Positions 36,565-43,720 of a stretch of 64,000 bases of DNA are shown here, piece by piece. The translations under genes and the position numbers were made by a program. The stretch comes from JBGNFV01 sp049645705. Its GTDB lineage: Bacteria > Bacteroidota > Bacteroidia > Cytophagales > Cyclobacteriaceae. The notes beneath the pieces are model-generated. The model was given only the letters and a program-made list of their open reading frames with translations, ran no database searches and was not told where the DNA came from. How positions within the stretch are numbered: the first letter of the stretch is position 1; the number at the start of each line of letters is the position of its first letter. The stretch lies in contig JBARUK010000096.1 of the NCBI GenBank assembly GCA_049645705.1, forward strand, positions 1 to 64,000, given 5' to 3'.

Positions 36565-37449
36565 TTAATCGATGTATTTATCAATTATTCGTTCTACACC
36601 ACTCATGTAAGATAGGCCAAACAAGTTCACATGAACTAACAGCGGGTATAAATTATAGATTTCAATTCGTTCCGAAATGCCGGATTCTGTCGAATAGGAT
36701 TCTTCGTAGGCATCGTAAAAAATTTGATCGAACCCTCCGAACAGGCGGGTAAAACCTAAATCAACTTCCCTATTTCCGTAGTACACAGCGGGATCGATGA
36801 GCCATCCGTGGCCGTCAGGGCCGGTCATTACGTTGCCGCTCCACAGGTCTCCGTGCAGTAAAGATGGCGGCTCGTCTGTAAGTAATTCGGAAAGTTTTGG
36901 ATATAATTTCCTGAAACGATTTGCAAAGCCGTCGTCCATCAGACCCTTGTACTTTGCCAGCCCTATCTGAACATCCAGCCTTCTTTCTATAAAAAAATCG
37001 ATCCAGGAGTCCATGGGTTCGTTGCTCTGGGGCAGTCGGCCTATGTAGTTATCAAAATCCAGGCCGAAAGCCTTATGTGTACAGCGGTGCATATTAGCAA
37101 GACTGTGGCCGAGGGTTTCCCAGTAGTCCGTATTTTTCCGGGCGCTGCTCAGGTATTCGGTAAGGAGGTAGCGGTTTCCGTTCACCTTCCCGCAGTTCAG
37201 CGGCTCGGGTACATTAGGCAGGCCGGAGCTTCTCATCAGTTGCAGGCCGCGGTATTCCTTCTCGAACATGTCCGGTTCGCTATGTTCGTTCCATTTTATG
37301 AAAAAACTGCCTTTAGATGTTATCAGTCTTACGGCATTGTTTATGCAGCCTCCGCTTTTAAATTCTATATCCCGTACCTGTAGTTCTTCTCCCAGGCTTT
37401 CGAAGAGTGCTGTCTCGAAAAACTGGTTCTGAGCAATTCCGTTTATCAT
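36565..37449 (-). CDS. Fructosamine kinase family protein
   Basis: A 294-residue protein of the fructosamine/ketosamine-3-kinase group. The motif LLHGDLWSGNVM holds the catalytic Asp, and GWLIDPAVYYGNREVDLGFTRLF the metal-binding DPA and the conserved GNREVDLA/G. It phosphorylates sugars attached to amines, which repairs glycated proteins. It overlaps by four bases with the low-molecular-weight phosphatase gene just upstream, so both are one operon; this pair is common in Bacteroidota. Confidence 0.93.
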   Translation of the reverse strand: MINGIAQNQFFETALFESLGEELQVRDIEFKSGGCINNAVRLITSKGSFFIKWNEHSEPDMFEKEYRGLQLMRSSGLPNVPEPLNCGKVNGNRYLLTEYLSSARKNTDYWETLGHSLANMHRCTHKAFGLDFDNYIGRLPQSNEPMDSWIDFFIERRLDVQIGLAKYKGLMDDGFANRFRKLYPKLSELLTDEPPSLLHGDLWSGNVMTGPDGHGWLIDPAVYYGNREVDLGFTRLFGGFDQIFYDAYEESYSTESGISERIEIYNLYPLLVHVNLFGLSYMSGVERIIDKYID

Positions 37450-37934
37450 GTCAGGTTGTGTTCTTCTTTCAGATAGTTCAGGAATTTTCTTCCTGAGCGT
37501 AATACCATTTCATATACTTCGGTGAATCCATCCGCCTCACTCCAATAGGGATCGGGTACATCCAGCGACCCGCCGTCGGCGACTTCATCGTCGAAGTCAC
37601 GCATCATGACCAGGTTAAAACTATTGATGGTATTGCCTGCAGCCTTGAGAATATTCTGGCGGTTGCTTTCATCCATGGCCACTATATAATCGAATGAGGT
37701 AAAATCGTCGGCGGCAAGCTGACGCGAAACGCTGTCTACAGCTACACCGAATTTTTTGCCGCAGGCTATGCTCCGCGGATCGGCCGGGTCTCCGTCATGG
37801 TAGCCGCTGGTACCGGCTGAGTCTGCACTTATCTTATCGTCGAGGTTTTCCTCCTCTACCAGTTTCTTAAAAACGCCTTCTGCCAGCGGGGAGCGACAGA
37901 TATTACCAAGGCATACAAATAGAACGTTGATCAT
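37446..37934 (-). CDS. Low-molecular-weight protein-tyrosine phosphatase
   Basis: A 162-residue enzyme. The catalytic P-loop VCLGNICRSPLAEGVF (C-x5-R) is at residues 7-22, and the general acid Asp in VPDPYW is near the C-terminus. It removes phosphate from phosphotyrosine proteins or from small phosphorylated substrates. Translation is coupled with the fructosamine kinase gene (the last bases of this gene, ATGA, contain the next start). Phosphoramidate or ketosamine-related substrates are possible but not provable. Confidence 0.94.
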   Translation of the reverse strand: MINVLFVCLGNICRSPLAEGVFKKLVEEENLDDKISADSAGTSGYHDGDPADPRSIACGKKFGVAVDSVSRQLAADDFTSFDYIVAMDESNRQNILKAAGNTINSFNLVMMRDFDDEVADGGSLDVPDPYWSEADGFTEVYEMVLRSGRKFLNYLKEEHNLT

Positions 37935-37949
37935 GTAGTAAGCTTGTTT

Positions 37950-38136
37950 ATGTCTATAACCCTGAAAGCCCGAAACAGGTTATGCCCCACCGTAGGGATC
38001 ATGCCCGGCAAGTCATCGGAATTTGCTCCTTCGGAGGCTGATCCAAATGGATGGCAACAACTAAATTTCTTACGGGAATAAATTATAAAATTTAGATTAT
38101 CAGGGTGTTGAGAATAATCTTGATTTTTTTTTGCAG
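37950..38136 (+). ncRNA. Candidate structured RNA between divergent genes
   Basis: This non-coding stretch contains several nested inverted repeats: ATAACC-c-TG / CA-GGTTAT (37955-37983), GGATCA (37996-38001) with TGATCC (38038-38043), a CTCC-ttc-GGAG hairpin, CTAAATTT with AAATTTAG (38061-38094), then AGATTAT with ATAATCT followed by TGA and nine T, which looks like a terminator. No reading frame is present. A second strong terminator follows at 38217. It may be a 6S-like or other regulatory RNA; I cannot match it to a family, and strand and ends are provisional. Confidence 0.35.
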
Positions 38137-38216
38137 GGGGTGGTTACTTTTCCTTGGGTACCGGTATATAACAGTACATAACACACAAATTTTATTCATA
38201 CACCTGTTTAACATTC

Positions 38217-38254
38217 AAAAAAAACCTTCCCGTCGAATGGGGAGGTTTTTTTTT
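38217..38254. terminator. Strong intrinsic terminator in front of the hydratase gene
   Basis: AAAACCTTCCC, loop gtcgaat, GGGGAGGTTTTTTTTT. It lies between divergent genes, so it has no annotated gene to end; it supports an unannotated transcript in 37940-38215. Confidence 0.8.
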
Positions 38255-38314
38255 GCCCTTACCAAAAAGCTGTAATTTCGGCCATTCTTCTTACACAAAC
38301 CCAAAGCCTGGAAT

Positions 38315-39088
38315 ATGGAATTTATTACTGTCGATAAGCGATACGAACAGCATATTGCATTAATACGGCTAAACCGGCCGAAAGAACTGAATGCGCTGAA
38401 TCTGCAGCTCATGGGTGAGCTGCGTGATGCGCTTGCCGAACTGGATGCCGATGATGACGTACGGGTAATCATACTTACCGGAAATGAAAGAGCATTTGCC
38501 GCCGGGGCAGACATAAAGCAGATGGCCGGTAAGACGGCTATCGATATGCTGATAACCGATCAGTTCTCTACCTGGGACCAGATCAAAAAGACGAAGAAGC
38601 CTCTGATAGCGGCTGTGTCCGGCTTTGCCCTGGGAGGAGGTTGTGAGCTTGCTATGACCTGCGACATGATCGTAGCATCTGAGTCGGCAAAATTCGGCCA
38701 GCCTGAGATCAAGATAGGCGTGATGCCCGGTGCAGGAGGTACGCAGCGCCTCACCAGAGCGGTAGGTAAGGCCCGCGCCATGGAAATGGTGCTTACAGGT
38801 AAATTTATAGGAGCAGAGGAGGCCATGGCAGCCGGTCTGATAAACCGCATAGCTCCGGTAGAGATGTATATGGAGGCGGCTAAGGACCTGGCGCGCGAAA
38901 TAGCATCTCTGTCTCCCGTAGCAGCCAGGCTGGCTAAGGAGTCAGTAAACCGGGCCTACGAGACTCACCTGGACGAAGGGCTGCACTTTGAGCGTAAGAA
39001 CTTTTACATGTTGTTTGCCTCCGAAGACCAGACAGAAGGTATGAATGCATTTGTAGAAAAGCGTAAGCCTGACTTCAAAGGACGGTAA
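38315..39088 (+). CDS. Enoyl-CoA hydratase / isomerase (crotonase)
   Basis: A 257-residue crotonase. AFAAGADIKQM is the oxyanion-hole loop; the two catalytic glutamates are seen in GGGCELAMTCD (Glu corresponding to 144 of the rat enzyme) and GQPEIKIGVMPGAGGTQRL (Glu 164). So the hydratase active site is complete, unlike many isomerases. It hydrates trans-2-enoyl-CoA in fatty acid or amino acid breakdown. No other beta-oxidation gene is adjacent. A possible promoter with TTG and TAATTTCG, 17 bases apart, is at 38253-38280. Confidence 0.93.
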   Translation: MEFITVDKRYEQHIALIRLNRPKELNALNLQLMGELRDALAELDADDDVRVIILTGNERAFAAGADIKQMAGKTAIDMLITDQFSTWDQIKKTKKPLIAAVSGFALGGGCELAMTCDMIVASESAKFGQPEIKIGVMPGAGGTQRLTRAVGKARAMEMVLTGKFIGAEEAMAAGLINRIAPVEMYMEAAKDLAREIASLSPVAARLAKESVNRAYETHLDEGLHFERKNFYMLFASEDQTEGMNAFVEKRKPDFKGR

Positions 39089-39112
39089 GGTCGTTTTTCA
39101 CTATGCTGAATT

Positions 39113-39150
39113 AAAAAGGGCTGTCTGCAAATATGCAGACAGCCCTTTTC
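39113..39150. terminator. Bidirectional intrinsic terminator, 16-bp stem
   Basis: AAAAGGGCTGTCTGCA (39114-39129), loop AATA, TGCAGACAGCCCTTTT (39134-39149). It serves the hydratase gene and the converging DUF6588 gene. Confidence 0.92.
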
Positions 39151-39168
39151 ACTGATACGATGAGTAGT

Positions 39169-40200
39169 TTACCTGATGGCAACGCTAACAGCGGCGGTTA
39201 CCGAATGGTATTCGGAAATAGAATAGTCTCCGCTAATGGCCAGGGGACCCAGTTTTAAGCCGAGGCCTGCTATAGCCCGGACATGCTGTGTGTCAATAAT
39301 AAAATCCACAGGGTCTTCTACTCTTACAGTCGTGTTGGACACGTTGCTGTAGCTGAGGATGTACTCACCCAGGATCTGAGTATGTGTAGTCGTAAAGTCA
39401 TACCCGGCACCGGCATATACGTTGAGTATACCCAGTTTTTTGCCTACCAGTAACTGTACTGTTTTAGCCTCTATGTCCATCATGCCGCGCTGGTTCTCAC
39501 CATCAAAGGTGCCTTCCAGGTTCAGCTCACCGTTAAGTTTAGTATAGCCACCAAATACTGACAGATCGAAAGGCAGGGCATTCACTACGGGTATCCATTG
39601 CTTTATGTCATGTTTTAAGCCTACTCCGTACATGTAGAAGCTTCCGTCGTCATTCTCTACCTTGGGCATAAACCGTACTATCAGATCAGTGTTCTTTACC
39701 AGCCCTATACCGAGCGTGGCCATGGGGGCAGGTACGGCATTGGCACCGAATTCCTCTTCCAGCCCAAGGCCTTCGGCCAGGTCAAAATTATCCAGCGGAA
39801 CGTTGGCGCCGAACTGGTCATTGTATACCGTTACATTCGGTCCGGCCTCGGCAGGTCCCATCACCGTCGGGCTAAGGGATTCTGTAAGGTCTGAATCGGT
39901 AAGTTTAATATTTGTAAAGTCTTCGTTACGAAACAGGAAAAACTCATCCTCTTCCGGTACCAGGGCGGCAGATACAGATACCGTGAGATTGAAGCCCAGG
40001 GGCTTATGAGGCTTAGCCGAAATATACCAGCCATTGTTAAGGCCACTGGAGAAGCCTTTTACCATAGGGGTAACATACATCTCGGTAATTTTACGGGCAT
40101 CTTCCTGGCCTGTGACCAGTATCCGGTCCAGGTTGACCTGAGAGAAAGCCTCACTGGTAAAAGCTGCTATGAAAGTAAAGGAAAGCACGATGACTTTCAT
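39169..40200 (-). CDS. DUF6588 family outer-membrane-like protein
   Basis: About 343 residues from the chosen start MKVIVLSFTFIAAF, eight codons inside the longest frame, which gives a regular signal peptide ending near EAFSQ. The mature part (NLDRILVTGQEDARKITEMYVTPMVKGFSSGLNNGWY) and the many amphipathic beta strands up to the C-terminus (SVAIR) suggest a beta-barrel; the N-terminal motif matches the DUF6588 family of Bacteroidota. Function unknown. It is a single gene. Confidence 0.8.
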   Translation of the reverse strand: MKVIVLSFTFIAAFTSEAFSQVNLDRILVTGQEDARKITEMYVTPMVKGFSSGLNNGWYISAKPHKPLGFNLTVSVSAALVPEEDEFFLFRNEDFTNIKLTDSDLTESLSPTVMGPAEAGPNVTVYNDQFGANVPLDNFDLAEGLGLEEEFGANAVPAPMATLGIGLVKNTDLIVRFMPKVENDDGSFYMYGVGLKHDIKQWIPVVNALPFDLSVFGGYTKLNGELNLEGTFDGENQRGMMDIEAKTVQLLVGKKLGILNVYAGAGYDFTTTHTQILGEYILSYSNVSNTTVRVEDPVDFIIDTQHVRAIAGLGLKLGPLAISGDYSISEYHSVTAAVSVAIR

Positions 40201-40475
40201 TTTGGAAAGAGGTAGGTTCATCAATGAAAAGGCGTTTGTTATTTAACTAAAGCTAAAAATCGTCAAATTCTTGTGTGATAGCTTCTTAAATGCGCCGAGA
40301 TCATTGTGTGTGCATGGTTTCAAATGAAAATGCCTAATTAATTCATCGGATAGGTCACTTTATGGTTCCCTTACCTGGTGCCGTTACTCTTTTTATACTT
40401 TCGATTTAAGTTTGCGTGAGAAGGTTACAGTCCATACCTTTGCGGGAATTATTACTAAACAGGAATTATTCTTAT

Positions 40476-40934
40476 TTGGAAAATAGCCACCAACATACCG
40501 GTGCAGAAGATATTAAAGGCGTTCTGAGAGGTTCGGGCCTGAAGATCACTCCCCAGCGAATAGCTATTTATAAGGAGGTGCTGGACAGGCGGGACCATCC
40601 TACGGCGGATAAGGTGCATGAGGCTATATCGCCGCTATATCCGTCTGTGAGCTTGGGTACGGTGTACAAGACACTGGACACCCTGGTAAATGTAGGGCTT
40701 CTGTCACGGGTGGCTACAGACGAGGTATTGCTGCGTTATGATGCAAACCCCGTGCAGCATCATCACCTGTATCTGTCAGACTCCGGGGAGATCGTCGATT
40801 TTTATGATGATGAGCTGGCCGTGCTGATACGGAACCATTTAGAGGCCAGAAGCATTAAGAACTTTGAAATACAGGACATCCGCCTGCAGGTAACCGGGAA
40901 GAGAATCGGTCCCGATGCCGGAACGGATGATTGA
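40476..40934 (+). CDS. Fur family regulator, PerR-like
   Basis: About 152 residues starting from TTG (LENSHQHTGAEDIKGVLR); no ATG is available, and a GTG 60 bases upstream would lengthen the protein by 20 residues. The winged helix contains GLKITPQRIAIYKEVL and SLGTVYKTLDTL, and the metal site HHHLYLSDSGEIVDFYD is like PerR, where an Asp and His ligands allow iron-catalysed oxidation by peroxide. The C-terminal CxxC zinc motifs of typical Fur are absent. The peroxiredoxin gene starts 37 bases later, so this is probably its peroxide-sensing repressor. A TATACTTTCG-type promoter lies near 40394. Confidence 0.82.
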   Translation: MENSHQHTGAEDIKGVLRGSGLKITPQRIAIYKEVLDRRDHPTADKVHEAISPLYPSVSLGTVYKTLDTLVNVGLLSRVATDEVLLRYDANPVQHHHLYLSDSGEIVDFYDDELAVLIRNHLEARSIKNFEIQDIRLQVTGKRIGPDAGTDD

Positions 40935-40970
40935 ATTGTAATTATTTATATCTAAATATAGTAAGAAACT

Positions 40971-41600
40971 ATGTCATTAGTAGGCAAAAAGGCTCCCATG
41001 ATCAATGCCCCAGCGGTAGTTAACGGTGAAGAAATCGTTGAGAACTTTTCTCTTGACCAGTACCTGGGAAACAAGTATGTGGTATTCTTCTTCTACCCTA
41101 AGGACTTTACTTTTGTATGCCCTACGGAGATCCATGCTTTCCAGGAAAAACTCGCCGAGTTTGAGAAAATGGATGTAGCCGTAGTAGGTTGCTCATGCGA
41201 TACTGAGGAGACTCACCTTGCATGGTTAAACGTTTCTAAAGACCAGGGTGGTATTCAGGGTGTAACTTACCCTATCATCGCTGATGCAGCTAAGACTGTA
41301 GCGTCTAACTACGGTGTACTTGCCGGAGACTGGGACTACAACGAAGAAGGCGAGCTTGAATTTACAGGCGCTCCTGTATCTTACCGCGGTACATTCCTTA
41401 TCGACAAAGAAGGTACTGTACGTCAGGCTACGGTTAACGATCTTCCTCTTGGCCGTAACATCGATGAGACACTTCGTCTGGTAAAAGCACTACAGCACGT
41501 AGAGCAGCACGGTGAAGTGTGCCCCGCTAACTGGGACGAGGGTAAAGAAGCCATGCAGGCTACCCGCGAAGGTGTTGCTGAATACCTGAGCAAGAACTAA
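40971..41600 (+). CDS. 2-Cys peroxiredoxin (AhpC type)
   Basis: A 209-residue thiol peroxidase. The peroxidatic Cys50 sits in DFTFVCPTEIHAF and the resolving Cys in HGEVCPANW (about 184), followed by a C-terminal tail EYLSKN. It reduces hydrogen peroxide and organic peroxides, with electrons from AhpF or thioredoxin. It is regulated most probably by the PerR-like protein just upstream. Codon use is more uniform than in neighbouring genes, as expected for an abundant protein. No ahpF is present next to it. Confidence 0.95.
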   Translation: MSLVGKKAPMINAPAVVNGEEIVENFSLDQYLGNKYVVFFFYPKDFTFVCPTEIHAFQEKLAEFEKMDVAVVGCSCDTEETHLAWLNVSKDQGGIQGVTYPIIADAAKTVASNYGVLAGDWDYNEEGELEFTGAPVSYRGTFLIDKEGTVRQATVNDLPLGRNIDETLRLVKALQHVEQHGEVCPANWDEGKEAMQATREGVAEYLSKN

Positions 41601-41640
41601 GTAGTAATTCCGGCAGGGTTTGCCGGTTTATATCATAATA

Positions 41641-41676
41641 AAAGGCTGTTCCCGATTGGGGGGCAGCCTTTTTTTG
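41641..41676 (+). terminator. Intrinsic terminator after the peroxiredoxin gene
   Basis: AAAGGCTG and CAGCCTTT enclose CCC/GGG pairs and are followed by seven T, ending near 41676. Confidence 0.85.
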
Positions 41677-41776
41677 CTTAGAAGGCGGGGTACCGATATG
41701 CCGTTCATCCTTATCATCGTTGTAAGTGGCTATAGCTGGCAATACATTGCTGGTAAAATAAACCATTATTTTATTT

Positions 41777-42106
41777 ATGAGAAAGTTAACTCTAACGATC
41801 ATTTGCGCATTATTCATGCTGTCAGGCACGGCTTTTACAGAGAAAAACGAGTGTAAAAGTATTGAGGCTCAGGCTTCAGTAGAAACAGTGTCGGCAGAAG
41901 AATTTGCTACGAGCTTCGAAGGAAAAGTGCTATGGGTAGGACTGTGCGACTGGACACTGAAGCTATGCAGCAACGGTGGTAGGCGCACGATGTCTAAGAA
42001 AGGTGTAAATCCTGTAGCAGGGCAGTACTATTATGTAACTACAAGTGGTTTTGACAACTGCGGTTATAAAGTGAGCACTATCTACAGCTCGAGCTGTACC
42101 CTGTAG
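41777..42106 (+). CDS. Small secreted cysteine protein, array member 1
   Basis: A 109-residue protein with a signal peptide (1-21, LTLTIICALFMLSGTAF) and a mature domain with the pattern C-x5-C ... K-x-G-x3-P-x-x-G-x-Y-x(8-12)-C-G ... C: LCDWTLKLCSNGG, KKGVNPVAGQYYYV, FDNCGYKV, SSSCTL. The same pattern occurs in the three following genes. No known domain is recognised; four conserved cysteines suggest two disulfide bonds in an exported protein. It is followed by a hairpin terminator of a type repeated after each member. Confidence 0.8.
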   Translation: MRKLTLTIICALFMLSGTAFTEKNECKSIEAQASVETVSAEEFATSFEGKVLWVGLCDWTLKLCSNGGRRTMSKKGVNPVAGQYYYVTTSGFDNCGYKVSTIYSSSCTL

Positions 42107-42132
42107 TCTTCTCCTCCGATACAGATATCGAT

Positions 42133-42158
42133 GAAACCGGCTTCGGCCGGTTTTTTTT
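42133..42158 (+). terminator. Array terminator 1 (AAACCGGC-TTCG-GCCGG)
   Basis: AAACCGGC, loop TTCG, GCCGGTTTTTTTT. The same hairpin with at most small changes follows members 3 and 4, and a related one member 2. Confidence 0.9.
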
Positions 42159-42189
42159 GTATCTTATAGTAAACCAAATAGAAAGACTT

Positions 42190-42510
42190 ATGAAAAAATT
42201 AAGAAAACTGGTAGCCTTAGCTTCCTTCGCTGTTCTATTTTTATCTTTTTCCACCTTATCCTCTGCCACAAAACATACTAGTGAGAGGTTGAGTAGCACA
42301 TACTTTGGCGAGGTCTATTCGGTAGTCGAGTGCGGTTATGCATTTGAGCTATGTGGAGGAGGCATAAAACTATTAGATAAAAATGGGTTCAATCCAATAG
42401 TAGGACAGAATTATAAGATGACGGTAGGCAATGACAGCCCTAATTCATGTGGGCCGCTAACATTGACTATGGTTTCAGCTAATTGTAATTATCCTTACTA
42501 TCCAGAATAG
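42190..42510 (+). CDS. Small secreted cysteine protein, array member 2
   Basis: About 106 residues from MKKLRKLVALASFAVLF, chosen because it gives a standard signal peptide; an in-frame start 33 bases earlier lies in the terminator region of member 1. The mature part has ECGYAFELCGGG, DKNGFNPIVGQNYKM, SCGPL and ANCNYPYYPE, which is the pattern of the array. It shares GAAAGACTTATGA around its start with member 4. Function unknown; probably secreted. Confidence 0.8.
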   Translation: MKKLRKLVALASFAVLFLSFSTLSSATKHTSERLSSTYFGEVYSVVECGYAFELCGGGIKLLDKNGFNPIVGQNYKMTVGNDSPNSCGPLTLTMVSANCNYPYYPE

Positions 42511-42518
42511 CCACAGAA

Positions 42519-42552
42519 GATTAATAAACCGGCCGAAACCGGTTTATTAATC
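42519..42552. terminator. Array terminator 2, perfect 14-bp inverted repeat
   Basis: GATTAATAAACCGG, loop CCGAAA, CCGGTTTATTAATC. It has the same AAACCGG core as the other array terminators but no T-run after it, so it may act in both directions or mainly as mRNA end protection. Confidence 0.75.
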
Positions 42553-42593
42553 TTATATAGATGACTTTACCAGCAAGTCTGACTGATATTTTT

Positions 42594-42617
42594 CTGTAGC
42601 AAAATAAATTGCTACAG
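42594..42617. repeat. CTGTAGCAA palindrome, single copy
   Basis: CTGTAGCAA-aataaa-TTGCTACAG is a perfect 9-bp inverted repeat standing directly in front of array member 3. It belongs to the same motif as the cluster at 43497-43592. Confidence 0.75.
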
Positions 42618-42640
42618 AGCCTCCGACTTACCCATACATT

Positions 42641-42955
42641 TTGATACTATCGTGTATCCTCTTTACAGCTATGTCGGCTGTATTCCCTTCTCCTGAAAAG
42701 GACAAAGACCTAAACATGCTAGCCCCTATTACCGGAAATATACCCGGTACATATACAGGATACGTAAACACAGTGGGTAGCTGCGGATTCAGTTTTGTAG
42801 ATTGTTACACAGATCAGGTATTGCTGTTGAATAAAAGCGGCTATACCTGGCTAATCGGAACATACCATACCATCGAGGTAAGTAATAGCAATACGACCTG
42901 CGGATCCAATGTGTACTCTCGCGAACCTCAAGGACCATGCGAAACGCAGGATTAA
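42641..42955 (+). CDS. Small secreted cysteine protein, array member 3 (start uncertain)
   Basis: About 104 residues. No ATG exists at the expected place; TTG at 42641 or ATT at 42638 would open ILSCILFTAMSAVF, a hydrophobic segment without the usual basic start (MRK, MKK) of the other members. The mature part keeps SCGFSFVDCYTDQ, NKSGYTWLIGTYHTI and TTCGSN, but the last part (CETQD) differs. The palindrome at 42594 occupies the area before the start. The gene may use a rare start codon or may have lost expression. Confidence 0.6.
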   Translation: MILSCILFTAMSAVFPSPEKDKDLNMLAPITGNIPGTYTGYVNTVGSCGFSFVDCYTDQVLLLNKSGYTWLIGTYHTIEVSNSNTTCGSNVYSREPQGPCETQD

Positions 42956-42973
42956 CATGCGATATATAATTTC

Positions 42974-42996
42974 AAACCGGCTTCGGCCGGTTTTTT
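42974..42996 (+). terminator. Array terminator 3
   Basis: AAACCGGC, TTCG, GCCGGTTTTTT, identical in the stem to array terminator 1. Confidence 0.9.
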
Positions 42997-43062
42997 CTAA
43001 TTCAGATACATGCTACCTGTAATTGACTAGGTGGCTATAACTAACCACTAAAAGAAAGACTT

Positions 43063-43410
43063 ATGAGAAAATTTATTTTAGGCTCACTGAGCCTGCTACT
43101 ATTGATGGCCGGATCGGCCTTTGTTGAAAAAGATGTGACGGCCGATGCTTCAAAGGTCTGTTTAGAAGGTTTTAATACTGAGGTCTATATCAGCCAGCAA
43201 TCATCTACATATATAGGTAAGGCCGAAATGGTATGGGAATGTGCCTGGGCCTTAAAGCTATGTAGTGATGGTAATATGCTCTTAGTGGATAAAACAGGCA
43301 TAAACCCGATAGAAGGTGAGTTTTATAGGATAACGGTAAACGGTATTGGCGACTGTGGAGGTGCTGTTACTTCTATACAGGAGATCAGTTGTGATCCGTA
43401 CTATTATTAG
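43063..43410 (+). CDS. Small secreted cysteine protein, array member 4
   Basis: A 115-residue protein with a signal peptide (MRKFILGSLSLLLLMAGSAF) and the mature motif ECAWALKLCSDGN, DKTGINPIEGEFYRI, GDCGGAV, SCDPYYY. It is closest to member 1 in WALKLCS/WTLKLCS and to member 2 around the start codon. An additional Cys occurs before the motif (KVCLEG). It is most likely exported and held by two disulfides; no family is recognised. Confidence 0.8.
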   Translation: MRKFILGSLSLLLLMAGSAFVEKDVTADASKVCLEGFNTEVYISQQSSTYIGKAEMVWECAWALKLCSDGNMLLVDKTGINPIEGEFYRITVNGIGDCGGAVTSIQEISCDPYYY

Positions 43411-43427
43411 AATAACGATGAATTTCT

Positions 43428-43453
43428 AAAACCGGCTTCGGCTGGTTTTTTTT
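43428..43453 (+). terminator. Array terminator 4
   Basis: AAACCGGC, TTCG, GCTGGTTTTTTTT; one G-T pair in the stem compared with copies 1 and 3. Confidence 0.9.
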
Positions 43454-43496
43454 GTGATCTTCAGTAGCCTGGATGGACAAAACAGGTCTGTTTCTA

Positions 43497-43592
43497 TTTG
43501 TAGCAATTTAATTTCCAGAAACAAAAATGCTACAAATTTGTGGCAATCTGTTTGTAGCAAAAAAAATTGCTACAGACTACTTTGCTACAAAA
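43497..43592. repeat. Cluster of TTTGTAGCAA half-sites in both orientations
   Basis: Six copies of the motif lie within 96 bases: TTTGTAGCAA (43497-43506), TGCTACAAA (43528-43536), TTTGTGGCAA (43537-43546), TTTGTAGCAA (43551-43560), TTGCTACAG (43567-43575) and TTTGCTACAAA (43581-43591). Pairs form palindromes, the best being TGTAGCAA-aaaaaaa-TTGCTACA. They lie between the cysteine-protein array and kdtA. They may be operators or the debris of a small repeat element; the one at 42594 has the same sequence. Confidence 0.7.
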
Positions 43593-43720
43593 TGTTCGGC
43601 AAGCATTCTGTTTCTGCCCCCCCTGATCAGAGTCTCTGCAAGTGCCGGACCGTAAGTCTGTCTCCATATTACGCCCCCGTCGCTTTTATGGGAAGGTCTT
43701 TTTTCTATTTTTACCCCTGA

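Noticed and set aside
41735..41760. CTGGCAATACATTGCTGG before array member 1 considered as a sigma-54 promoter
   Set aside because: The GG-to-GC distance is one base too short and the upstream palindrome seen before the other sigma-54-like sites is absent.
41620..41856. 78-codon plus-strand frame between peroxiredoxin and the first array member
   Set aside because: It covers the peroxiredoxin terminator and overlaps array member 1 in another frame; the protein has no signal or motif.
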